Origin: Methylophaga muralis
Lineage (GTDB): Bacteria > Pseudomonadota > Gammaproteobacteria > Nitrosococcales > Methylophagaceae
Assembly: GCF_001720165.1 (NCBI RefSeq)
Contig: NZ_MCRI01000013.1
Location: 1-64,000 of the forward strand
Direction: 5' to 3'
DNA: 64,000 nucleotides
The notes beneath the pieces were generated by a model. That model saw nothing but the letters and a program-made list of their open reading frames with translations, was not told the origin of the DNA and did not search any database. A program made the position numbers and the translations under genes. Within the stretch, counting starts at the first letter, position 1. Each line of letters opens with the position of its first letter. Positions 48,285 through 56,099 of the stretch are shown here, piece after piece.

Positions 48285-50365
48285 TTAATTTATTTTCGCC
48301 AGCTCATCAAGCAGAGCCGTTTGTGCACTGATTATTTCATCACCTTCTTTGCGTTCAGCACGCTGGTAACGACCATCAGCAGATAAAATCCATGCTTGTG
48401 TATTGTCTGCAAGGTATAGGTTTAAATCTTCGATAACACGCTTTTGCAAACGTTTGGATTCAATCGGAAAACAGGTTTCTACACGGCGCAACAGGTTACG
48501 TTTCATCAAATCGGCACTGCCAGCCCAAACTTCAACTTCGCCGCCATTTTCAAAATAAAATACCCGAGTATGTTCCAGAAAACGGCCGATGATGCCGCGT
48601 ACCTGAATATTTTCTGAAACGCCTGGAACGCCCGGTTTTAACGTGCAGATACCGCGGACAATCAAATCAACTTTAACGCCGGCAATTGATGCGCGATAGA
48701 AAGCATTAATCATTTCTGGCTCAACCAAGGCATTGACCTTGATTATGATATGCGCTTTTTTGCCTGCTTCAGCGTGAGCAATTTCGCGATCAATTTTATC
48801 CAGTAAACCCTGATGCAGATTGAAAGGCGCATGCATCAATTTGTGCATTTTGGGAATTTTGCCAAGGCTGGTCAGTTGGATAAACAGATTGTTCACGTCT
48901 TCACCGATCTGCTTGTCTGATGTCAACAAACCATAATCAGTGTAAATGCGTGAAGTATTGCGGTGATAGTTTCCGGTGCCAAGGTGAACATAACGACGTA
49001 ATTTGTTGTTTTCACGACGTAAAATCAGCAACATTTTGGCATGGGTTTTATAACCGACGATGCCATACACCACATGTGCACCAGCTTGTTGTAATTTAGC
49101 GGCCAGGGCCACGTTGGCGGCTTCATCAAAACGTGCCCGTAATTCAATAACCACGGTAACTTCTTTTCCGGCATGTGCGGCTGAGACCAAAGCATCGACA
49201 ATCGGTGAAATAGCACCGGTGCGGTATAGCGTTTGTTTAATTGCCAATACATTGGGATCAGTAGCCGCTTGTTTGATCAGATCTATGACAGGGGTAAATG
49301 ATTGAAAAGGGTGATGTAACAGCACGTCCTTTTGTTTTAACAAGCCGAAGATTTCGACCTCGGACGTCAAACCGTTGGGACGCCCTTGGGTAAATGGTTT
49401 GAATTTCAGATCGGAACGTTCCACTATCGAATGCAGAGCTTGCAACCGACTTAAATTCACAGGGCCATTCACTAAATAAACGTTTTCCTGTTGCATAGCA
49501 CATTGGTCACGCAAAAAAGTAACCATTTCTTCAGGACAGTTATGGGCGATCTCAAGCCGTACTTCGTCACCGTAATTACGATGCGTCAATTCATCAGCAA
49601 TGGTTGCCAGCAAGTCACTGGTTTCTTCGGTATCAATGGCCAGATCACTGTTACGCGTTACCCGGAATTGATAGCAGCCTTTGATTTTCATGCCGAAGAA
49701 TAAATCATCGGCAAACGCGTGAATGATCGATGACAAAAACACAAAGTGATATTGACCCGGTTCACAAAATTCGGCGGGTAATTGAATGACACGCGGTAAA
49801 GCTCGAGGTGCCTGTAAAATGGCATAACCAATATTGCGGCCAAAGGCATCTTTGCCATCCATCGATACAATGAAATTTAAACTTTTATTGAGTAGACGGG
49901 GGAAGGGATGGGATGAATCTAATCCGATTGGACTTAGGATTGGCTGAATTTCATCACGAAAATATTGTTCCAGCCATGCACTGTGCTCAGCATTCCACAT
50001 TGGCCGTGCAAGCACCTTAATACCTTCCTGTTCTAATAGGGGCAACAATTCGTTATTAAGAACGCTATATTGCTCATCAACCAATTCATGGGCCCGAGCA
50101 CTAATCAATCTCAATGCTTCTTGAGCACTGATTTGATCAGCTTCAAGATAAGGGTCGCCAATTTCGATTTGTTGGATCAGACCAGCAACACGTACTTCAA
50201 AAAACTCATCCAGATTGGTGCTGGATATACACAAATAATTCAGTCTTTCCAATAATGGAACACTGGGATCCAGGCTTGTTGTAATACGCGCCAATTAAAT
50301 TCCAGCAAACTCAGCTCACGATTCAGGTAAAGCTCGGAGCTATTCAAGTCAATTTGTGTTTCCAT
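48285..50365 (-). CDS. ppk1: polyphosphate kinase Ppk1, frameshifted near the N-terminus
   Basis: Makes polyphosphate from ATP. The main frame (50294-48285, 669 aa) lacks the normal start and would begin at a poor TTG. Upstream, from the ATG at 50365, another frame encodes the missing family N-terminus (ELYLNRELSLLEFNWRVLQQA). One extra base in the GG at 50273-50274 (plus strand; CC on the coding strand) joins them as LQQALDPSVPLLERL, the expected PPK1 sequence, giving about 693 aa. The autophosphorylated His lies in YKTHAK, the second His in EHTRVFYF. LGTGNYH and the phospholipase D-like C-terminal domains are intact. A probable Pho box lies about 115 bp upstream. parA follows. Confidence 0.93.
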
Positions 50366-50478
50366 GTTTTCCATTTTGGTGGCTTATTAAAAAGTTGATT
50401 AATAATTTGTGCAGCATTTGAAGTTTACGAGTGCTCATTGAGTTACTCAATAATCCCCAAGCAAACTAGAGGGATATG

Positions 50479-50496
50479 ATGACAATCTGATGACAG
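50479..50496 (-). promoter_or_regulatory. Pho box (PhoB-binding site) before ppk1-parA
   Basis: Minus strand: CTGTCAT-CAGA-TTGTCAT. Two 7-bp direct repeats with an 11-bp period, matching the CTGTCAT-N4-CTGTCAT consensus at 13 of 14 repeat positions. A TAGTTT -10-like hexamer follows after 10 bp, the spacing seen at PhoB-activated promoters that lack a -35. It sits 1 bp after the stop of the upstream gene and 114 bp before the ppk1 ATG. Confidence 0.65.
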
Positions 50497-50497
50497 C

Positions 50498-50977
50498 TTA
50501 CCAGCGATATTTGTCATAGTTTTCCGGATTCGCCCAAAAGCGGCTATTAAGCCAATCACGTTTAGGCTGGTAGTTTTCAATAGCATAACTGAACAACTGC
50601 AATCCATCGTTGGTACCTGCAATATGATGTAGTCCCATCGCCAGATAATCTCGAAATTGCCAACCTTGTTGCTGAGCTTGCGCAGGATCGGTGATCAAAA
50701 TGATATGCGGGGCATGCAAATTACGTAAATAGCCTAGCCATTGTTGTCCCGCCTGCAACGGTAATGTTTCCGTTAAATCGCTGATAACCGCCAGATCGAC
50801 ACTATGAATATGCTGTAATTGTGATTGTTCAAATGGTGTTGTCAGCGACTGGGATCTGGTATCTTGGCTTTCGTTCAGGCACGACCTGGCCGCATCTCCC
50901 GCAACTAAAATTGATTGCGGTTTAAATTGCTGTATCAGCGTGCTGAGCAGCGAAGACAATAAGACTGATTGATTCAT
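50498..50977 (-). CDS. conserved protein, DUF6231-like
   Basis: 159 aa from the ATG at 50977. No signal peptide or membrane segment. A Rossmann-like opening ([13 protein letters not shown]), a later strand with [13 protein letters not shown], then [17 protein letters not shown] and a C-terminal [14 protein letters not shown] and [24 protein letters not shown]-like tail (observed YQPKRDW). The tail looks like the gammaproteobacterial DUF6231 family, recalled rather than searched. Function unknown. The start codon shares two bases with the divergent ycgN start. Confidence 0.72.
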   Translation of the reverse strand: MNQSVLLSSLLSTLIQQFKPQSILVAGDAARSCLNESQDTRSQSLTTPFEQSQLQHIHSVDLAVISDLTETLPLQAGQQWLGYLRNLHAPHIILITDPAQAQQQGWQFRDYLAMGLHHIAGTNDGLQLFSYAIENYQPKRDWLNSRFWANPENYDKYRW

Positions 50978-51449
50978 GACTGACCAGCATAAAACATCTA
51001 CCGAATTCTGGAAACACAAGCGTCTCGGACAGATGACACATACCGAGTGGGAAAGCCTTTGCGATGGCTGTGGGCGCTGTTGTCTGCATAAACTTGAAGA
51101 TGATGCCGATGGCCGGATGTATTACACCCGCGTTGCCTGTGAATTGCTGGACATTTCAACTTGTCGCTGTAAGGATTATGCTAATCGTCAAAAGACGGTG
51201 CCGGACTGTATTCAACTCAGCGTCGAGCAGGCACACTTTTTTGATTGGTTACCCGATACCTGTGCCTATCGATTACTTGCCGAAGGTGAACCCTTACCTG
51301 ATTGGCATCCATTGATTACCGGTGATCCCCAATCTGTGATTGATGCCGGTATTTCAGTGCGTCATGTGGCTATCAGCGAATCCGATGATATTGATTTAAC
51401 CGAAGAGGTCATAGCTCTGCAGCCACCCGTTTATCCGCATGACACCTGA
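50976..51449 (+). CDS. ycgN: YcgN family cysteine-cluster protein (UPF0260)
   Basis: 157 aa. Begins [30 protein letters not shown], closely matching E. coli YcgN. Conserved cysteines at about 29, 32, 35, 36, 55, 63, 65, 78 and 95 probably bind a metal or Fe-S cluster. [20 protein letters not shown] and SVRHVAI are family-typical. Function not established. It overlaps the next gene by 11 nt. Its ATG overlaps the divergent gene's ATG, so its promoter and ribosome site must lie inside that gene. Confidence 0.92.
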   Translation: MTDQHKTSTEFWKHKRLGQMTHTEWESLCDGCGRCCLHKLEDDADGRMYYTRVACELLDISTCRCKDYANRQKTVPDCIQLSVEQAHFFDWLPDTCAYRLLAEGEPLPDWHPLITGDPQSVIDAGISVRHVAISESDDIDLTEEVIALQPPVYPHDT

Positions 51450-51864
51450 AGAAAGTCGCGACTTTACCGCCCGTCTTGAACAAGCTGCATTGACGCTGCT
51501 TGAAATGGAAATTTACCGAAAACCTGATGATCTTGCCCGTCGATTCGGACTGCCATTGCCGGTAGTACGTTATTGGTGGCGTCAAACTGACGAAAAAACG
51601 CGACCAGTCGATCAAAACAGTTTGTCGCCCCGTGAAGTTAAAGTGATTCGCAAAGCGACCCAAACCTTGGAAGGTTGGGAAAAAATTAAACGTTATCGTC
51701 CGCCATGCGGTGCACGGCTGCCAGGAGGCAAAAAGTGCAAACGTTCAGTGGCTATACGCCAACCTGAAGCATGGTCATTGGGTGCTTTGGCAGATCGATG
51801 CCGTCTTCACGGCGGCAATGCCAGACGCATCATTCGTTCTAAAAAAGAGGACGATACAGAATGA
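51439..51864 (+). CDS. small protein with predicted helix-turn-helix and HGG zinc motif
   Basis: 141 aa, not assigned to a named family. The N-terminal half has a helix-turn-helix-like stretch ([20 protein letters not shown], about 28-47). The C-terminal half has C90-x9-C100-x20-C121-x2-H124-GG ([12 protein letters not shown] ... RCRLHGG). The CGA...G..C...RC..HGG pattern also occurs in small phage and mobile-element proteins and probably binds zinc. It lies between ycgN (11-nt overlap) and the DUF4388-like gene (7 bp), so it is part of one operon. A role in nucleic acid binding is a guess. Confidence 0.75.
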   Translation: MTPEESRDFTARLEQAALTLLEMEIYRKPDDLARRFGLPLPVVRYWWRQTDEKTRPVDQNSLSPREVKVIRKATQTLEGWEKIKRYRPPCGARLPGGKKCKRSVAIRQPEAWSLGALADRCRLHGGNARRIIRSKKEDDTE

Positions 51865-51871
51865 GGGACTT

Positions 51872-52360
51872 ATGCTTGAGACAACAGAAATTCTGAACAG
51901 ATTACTAACACTGTGTAACGAGCAAAAAAGCGGCACCTTATTTTTAACAACAGCTGATAACAAAGCCTGTCATATCATTTTCGAACAGGGACGTATTGAA
52001 GCGATGGCGTTTGGTTCTGTCAAAGGTATAGCTGTCGCTAATTTATTACCCAGATTATTGATAGAACGCACCAGCTTTAACAGCACACTCAGAATGCCAC
52101 TGAGCGAACGCGCCAATATTGAAGACCAGGCGGATATCTTCGCTGCCTTGGGGTTGCGACGTCAGCAGACTGCAGCAATCGAAGCACCTCACATTGCAAC
52201 AAAAACCCCACGAATGTATCGCGGTCATCTTATCGTTGAACAAGATCCCGAGGAAACACGACCAAAACCGGTAAAACCCGTTATTGAATCATCAGCTGAT
52301 ACACCACCGAAAAAAAGCAAAAGTAAACGCATCTATCGCGGTCAGGTCATTGAAGATTGA
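51872..52360 (+). CDS. DUF4388-like protein with C-terminal YRG repeats
   Basis: 162 aa from the ATG at 51872, which has AGGGA five bases upstream; a longer frame from 51710 overlaps the previous gene and is rejected. The N-terminal about 90 residues (LLTLCNEQKSGTLFLTTADN, HIIFEQGRIEAMAFGSVKG, AVANLL) follow the DUF4388 pattern found in bacterial signalling and motility proteins. The C-terminal tail is Pro/Lys-rich and contains two short repeats, RMYRGHLIVEQD and RIYRGQVIED, separated by about 40 residues. Role unknown. Confidence 0.72.
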   Translation: MLETTEILNRLLTLCNEQKSGTLFLTTADNKACHIIFEQGRIEAMAFGSVKGIAVANLLPRLLIERTSFNSTLRMPLSERANIEDQADIFAALGLRRQQTAAIEAPHIATKTPRMYRGHLIVEQDPEETRPKPVKPVIESSADTPPKKSKSKRIYRGQVIED

Positions 52361-52383
52361 ATTTATCCCACGAATTTGTCACA

Positions 52384-52411
52384 TTGACTGCGCCAAAATC
52401 GTTAACATATC
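52384..52411 (+). promoter_or_regulatory. possible promoter of the M18 aminopeptidase gene
   Basis: TTGACT (52384-52389) and CATATC (52406-52411) with a 16-bp spacer, 28 bp before the ATG. The -10 is weak. Confidence 0.3.
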
Positions 52412-52438
52412 GCCACGTTACAGACTCCGGAATTCATC

Positions 52439-53731
52439 ATGAGCAGCCTATCTCCCCAAAATCTCAATCGAGGTTTACTTGATTTTATTGACGCATCACC
52501 GACGCCATATCATGCGGTAGCGAATATGCAATCGGCTTTAATCGCCGCCGGTTATCAATCGCTCGATGAAAAAGACAGTTGGGGAAAGCTAGCGGCAGGT
52601 TGTTATTTTGTTACCCGCAATGACTCATCAATCATTGCGTTTAATCTGCCTGAACAAGCTATCGCAGAAGCAGGATTTCAAATGGTCGGGGCGCATACCG
52701 ATAGCCCGTGTTTAAAAGTGAAACCGCAACCTGAGACTGTGAAACATTCATTCTGGCAGCTGGGAGTTGAAGTATACGGTGGGGCGTTACTAAATCCGTG
52801 GTTTGACCGTGATTTATCAATGGCTGGCCGGGTAAGTTATGTCGATGCTGATAATCAGTTACGCCATAGCCTGATTAATTTCGTTAAGCCTGCAGCGATT
52901 ATTCCCAGTCTGGCGATTCATCTGGATCGGGAAGTGAATCAAAACCGCAGTATCAATCCACAACTGCATTTACCGCCGATTGTGTTGCAGACTGAAGAGG
53001 GTGATAAGCCAGATTTTCGCGCGTTACTAGAGCAACAGCTCAGATCAGAGCACGGTGATGAGGTTGTCGGTAAAGTTCTGGATTATGAAATCTGCTTTTA
53101 CGATACCCAGCCCGCTGCATTAGTGGGTCTTAATGAAGACTTTATCAGTGCCGCGCGACTGGATAATTTACTTAGCTGTTATATCGGTTTACAGGCATTG
53201 TTAGCTGGCTCGAAAGACAAAGCGACTTTATTGGTGTGTACCGATCATGAAGAAGTCGGTAGTGTGTCGACCAGTGGCGCGCAGGGTACATTTCTGCCTT
53301 CAGTGCTGCAGCGATTGGCACAGGACAACGAAAGCTTTCAACGAATGATTCAACAGTCACTGTTGATCTCCGCTGATAATGCACACGGCATTCATCCAAA
53401 TTATGCAGATCGACATGATGCGCAACATGGACCAATTTTGAACAATGGCCCAGTCATCAAAAGCAATGTGAATCAGCGTTATGCCACTAATAGCGAAACC
53501 AGTGCCCGGTTTCGACAGGTTTGCGAACTGGCTGAAGTGCCGCTACAGGATTTCGTGGTTCGTACCGATATGGCTTGTGGCAGCACCATTGGTCCAATCA
53601 CTGCCAGCAGTATAGGCGTAAAAACGCTGGATATCGGTGTGCCAACCTTTGCCATGCATTCAATTCGCGAGCTCGCAGGTAGCCGGGATACCTGGTACTT
53701 ATACAGCGCGCTTAAACAGTTTTTTAATTAA
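52439..53731 (+). CDS. apeB: M18 family aminopeptidase (aspartyl aminopeptidase-like)
   Basis: Zinc-dependent cytoplasmic aminopeptidase removing acidic or neutral N-terminal residues. 430 aa, family-typical. Start [15 protein letters not shown], then metal ligands in [14 protein letters not shown] (His, Asp), [31 protein letters not shown] (Glu pair), [12 protein letters not shown] and the C-terminal [17 protein letters not shown] with the last His ligand. apeB is the usual name for proteobacterial M18 members. Confidence 0.94.
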   Translation: MSSLSPQNLNRGLLDFIDASPTPYHAVANMQSALIAAGYQSLDEKDSWGKLAAGCYFVTRNDSSIIAFNLPEQAIAEAGFQMVGAHTDSPCLKVKPQPETVKHSFWQLGVEVYGGALLNPWFDRDLSMAGRVSYVDADNQLRHSLINFVKPAAIIPSLAIHLDREVNQNRSINPQLHLPPIVLQTEEGDKPDFRALLEQQLRSEHGDEVVGKVLDYEICFYDTQPAALVGLNEDFISAARLDNLLSCYIGLQALLAGSKDKATLLVCTDHEEVGSVSTSGAQGTFLPSVLQRLAQDNESFQRMIQQSLLISADNAHGIHPNYADRHDAQHGPILNNGPVIKSNVNQRYATNSETSARFRQVCELAEVPLQDFVVRTDMACGSTIGPITASSIGVKTLDIGVPTFAMHSIRELAGSRDTWYLYSALKQFFN

Positions 53732-53751
53732 ATCAAAGGAATATAAAGCTT

Positions 53752-54036
53752 ATGTCAGAAACAGTTGATGAGTTAACGGTGACCTATCAAGAAGGCGATG
53801 TCACCACAGTTAAAGAATTGGATAAAGTTGTGCTGACCAAAGGTGCTTGGGCAACGGTGATGTTTCGTTATCAGGATCTGGATCGTAAAACCGGTGAGTT
53901 TGGTCCAGACAAATATACAATTCGTCGCTATCAAAAACGTAATGGCGAATATGGCCAACGTTCAAAATTCAATATTTCAAGCCGTGATCAAGCGCAACAA
54001 ATCATTGAAGCGTTAACCCGCTGGACCAAAGATTAA
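53752..54036 (+). CDS. conserved small protein of unknown function
   Basis: 94 aa, soluble, no signal peptide, no cysteines. The sequence is beta-rich at the start (DELTVTYQEGDVTTVKELDKVVLTKGAWATVMFRYQDLD) with a helix at the end (SRDQAQQIIEALTRWTKD). I do not recognise the family with certainty. It has an AAAGGA ribosome site, lies 20 bp after apeB and 16 bp before the DUF445 gene, and has codon use like its neighbours, so it is a real gene. Confidence 0.75.
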   Translation: MSETVDELTVTYQEGDVTTVKELDKVVLTKGAWATVMFRYQDLDRKTGEFGPDKYTIRRYQKRNGEYGQRSKFNISSRDQAQQIIEALTRWTKD

Positions 54037-54052
54037 CTAGAAAAAGCCGCCT

Positions 54053-54775
54053 ATGAATAAGAGTTTATTGACGAATCTCTGCGCCGCTGTCGTGGTTGGC
54101 GTAGGTTTAATGCTTGCTTCACCGTGGCGTGAGCCAGTGTTAGCTACGGGAATGTTTGCACTGGCCGGTGGCATAACCAACTGGCTGGCGATTCATATGT
54201 TATTTGAAAAAGTGCCCGGCTTATATGGATCGGGGGTGATTACGGCACGGTTTAGTGAGTTTCGTAGTGCCATCGAAAAACTGGTGATGGAACAGTTTTT
54301 CAACCAACAGAATCTGGATCGTTTTGTCAGTGAAATGCTGGATGACAAACGTGAAAACCAACTGGATTTTTCTGAAATCATCGACCAAACCGATCTGAAT
54401 CCGGTATTTGATAATCTGGTCGCCACCATTATGGAATCCTCCTTTGGCAGTATGCTGTCGATGGTGGGGGGAGCCAAAGCACTTAAACCCTTAAAAGAGC
54501 CTTTTATTCGCAAAATGCAGCAGTCACTCAACGATATTGCCCATAGCGAACATTTTCAGCAGCACCTGCGTGACAAACTCAGCAGTGGACCAGTCAGTGA
54601 TGATTTATATCGGCAGATCTATGCCATCGTGCACAGTCGACTGGATGAGCTGACGCCACAAATGGTCAAGCAGATGATTCAGGATTTGATCCGTCAGCAT
54701 CTGGGCTGGTTAGTTGTCTGGGGTGGGGTATTCGGTGGTTTGATAGGATTGCTGACCAGCTTTTTACCGTTGTGA
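54053..54775 (+). CDS. DUF445 family membrane protein
   Basis: 240 aa. N-terminal membrane helices (about 7-25 and 30-50, including GGITNWLAIHMLFEKVPGLYGSG, the DUF445 signature), a long helical cytoplasmic or periplasmic part (about 60-215) and a last helix (GWLVVWGGVFGGLIGLLTSFLPL). It is shorter than E. coli YjiN. Role unknown. The stop overlaps the next gene's GTG as GTGA. Confidence 0.87.
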   Translation: MNKSLLTNLCAAVVVGVGLMLASPWREPVLATGMFALAGGITNWLAIHMLFEKVPGLYGSGVITARFSEFRSAIEKLVMEQFFNQQNLDRFVSEMLDDKRENQLDFSEIIDQTDLNPVFDNLVATIMESSFGSMLSMVGGAKALKPLKEPFIRKMQQSLNDIAHSEHFQQHLRDKLSSGPVSDDLYRQIYAIVHSRLDELTPQMVKQMIQDLIRQHLGWLVVWGGVFGGLIGLLTSFLPL

Positions 54776-55416
54776 AACCCTGGGCCGAGAATAATTGCCG
54801 CTTATGTGCCGCGCTAGTAGATTTTTATCAACACTGGCGCGGTCGCGATTACTGGCAATGCAATGAGTGTCATGCTGTGCAGATGGATAAACACCATCTG
54901 CCGGATCGTGAAAGCGAAACAGCGTTGTATCTGACCCATGAAAATGATGTTAACGATCCGCGTTATCAGCAGTTTGTTTCCCCAATCACTGAGGCCATCC
55001 TAAGCCAAATACCGCCAGACAAAATTGGTTTGGATTTTGGTGCAGGTCCTGGGCCCGTTATCAGCAAAATTATCAGCGAAAAAGGCTATCAAACAAAGCT
55101 TTATGACCCGGTTTTTCATCCGGATAACAGCGTGTTAGTCGAACAATATGATTTTATTATCTGCTGCGAAGTTATTGAACATTTTCATCAACCGGCATTG
55201 GAATTCGCCCGGCTTAAATCGTTGTTAAATCCCGGCGGAAAATTGTTTTGCATGACTCAACTATTTGAGAACAGCGTCGATTTTGCCAGGTGGCACTACA
55301 AAAACGATATCACCCATGTGTTTTTCTATCATCACGACAGTTTGCATTTCATTCAGAAACAATTTGGTTTTAGTTCAGTTGAAGCTAATCAAAGATTAAT
55401 TACTTTTATTAACTAA
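54772..55416 (+). CDS. class I SAM methyltransferase with N-terminal zinc-ribbon-like cysteines
   Basis: 214 aa from a GTG overlapping the DUF445 stop. The N-terminal CRLC...CNEC pair (about residues 9-33) probably binds zinc. The methyltransferase core contains GLDFGAGPGPVISKI (motif I), the acidic loop KLYDP, DFIICCEVIEHFHQP and LNPGGKLFCMT. It matches the Methyltransf_23-type layout. Substrate unknown. The 3' end overlaps the convergent yigZ by 8 nt. Confidence 0.87.
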   Translation: MKPWAENNCRLCAALVDFYQHWRGRDYWQCNECHAVQMDKHHLPDRESETALYLTHENDVNDPRYQQFVSPITEAILSQIPPDKIGLDFGAGPGPVISKIISEKGYQTKLYDPVFHPDNSVLVEQYDFIICCEVIEHFHQPALEFARLKSLLNPGGKLFCMTQLFENSVDFARWHYKNDITHVFFYHHDSLHFIQKQFGFSSVEANQRLITFIN

Positions 55417-55984
55417 ATTGTTCGCGTACAGCGGTTAAATGTTGTGCTGGTAATTCGATTACGACGGTAACCATATCGGTAAATTGCTGATCGACGATGC
55501 GGCCGTGAATCTGTTTCAGTTGATATTCCAGCATTTGTAGTTGGCTGTAATCAATCTGCAGTTTAAGTTGCGCCATTTCTACCCAAGGGAGTTTCCCGGC
55601 GGCATCAATGGCTTGTTTGGCCGCATTGCCATAAGCACGGGTTAAGCCACCAGTGCCTAATTTCACACCGCCAAAATAACGAATAACGGCGACCACCGTG
55701 TTTATCAAATCCTCGCCTTGTAATGGCGCCAAAATCGGTCGGCCTGCTGTACCGGACGGTTCACCGGCATCAAAAAAACGTTCTGTAATAAAACCTTCTG
55801 CTGCGCGGATCCGCCAGGCAAAAGCCAGATGATTGGCTGATGGATGTTGTGCTGCCAATTGTCGCAGTTGTTTTAACGCAGATTGTTCGCTGTCACAAGA
55901 CATGGCAACACCGACAAACCGCGATTTCTTAATTTCCGATTCGACATTGGACGCCGTGCGTAGAACAAAAAATTGGCTGGACAT
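55409..55984 (-). CDS. yigZ: YigZ/IMPACT family protein (UPF0029)
   Basis: 191 aa. The N-terminal IMPACT domain has KKSRFVGVA, NHLAFAWRI, DAGEPSGTAGRPILAPL and VAVIRYFGGVKLGTGGLTRAYG, all strongly conserved. The C-terminal DUF1949 ferredoxin-like domain has LQIDYSQLQMLEYQL. Relatives are linked to translation control in eukaryotes. The bacterial role is not settled. It is divergent from rapA across 115 bp. Confidence 0.93.
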   Translation of the reverse strand: MSSQFFVLRTASNVESEIKKSRFVGVAMSCDSEQSALKQLRQLAAQHPSANHLAFAWRIRAAEGFITERFFDAGEPSGTAGRPILAPLQGEDLINTVVAVIRYFGGVKLGTGGLTRAYGNAAKQAIDAAGKLPWVEMAQLKLQIDYSQLQMLEYQLKQIHGRIVDQQFTDMVTVVIELPAQHLTAVREQFS

Positions 55985-56099
55985 TTTATTTGCTATAGGA
56001 AAATACAGCCCGACAATTTACCATATCGCCATCTTTTGCTCGCGTGCTATGCAGAGCAACGTTTCGTTCACCGTTCAATCAATCATCAGGTAATACAGT

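Noticed and set aside
51710-51871. 54-codon N-terminal extension of the DUF4388-like protein
   Set aside because: It overlaps the HGG gene in another frame; the ATG at 51872 has AGGGA upstream.
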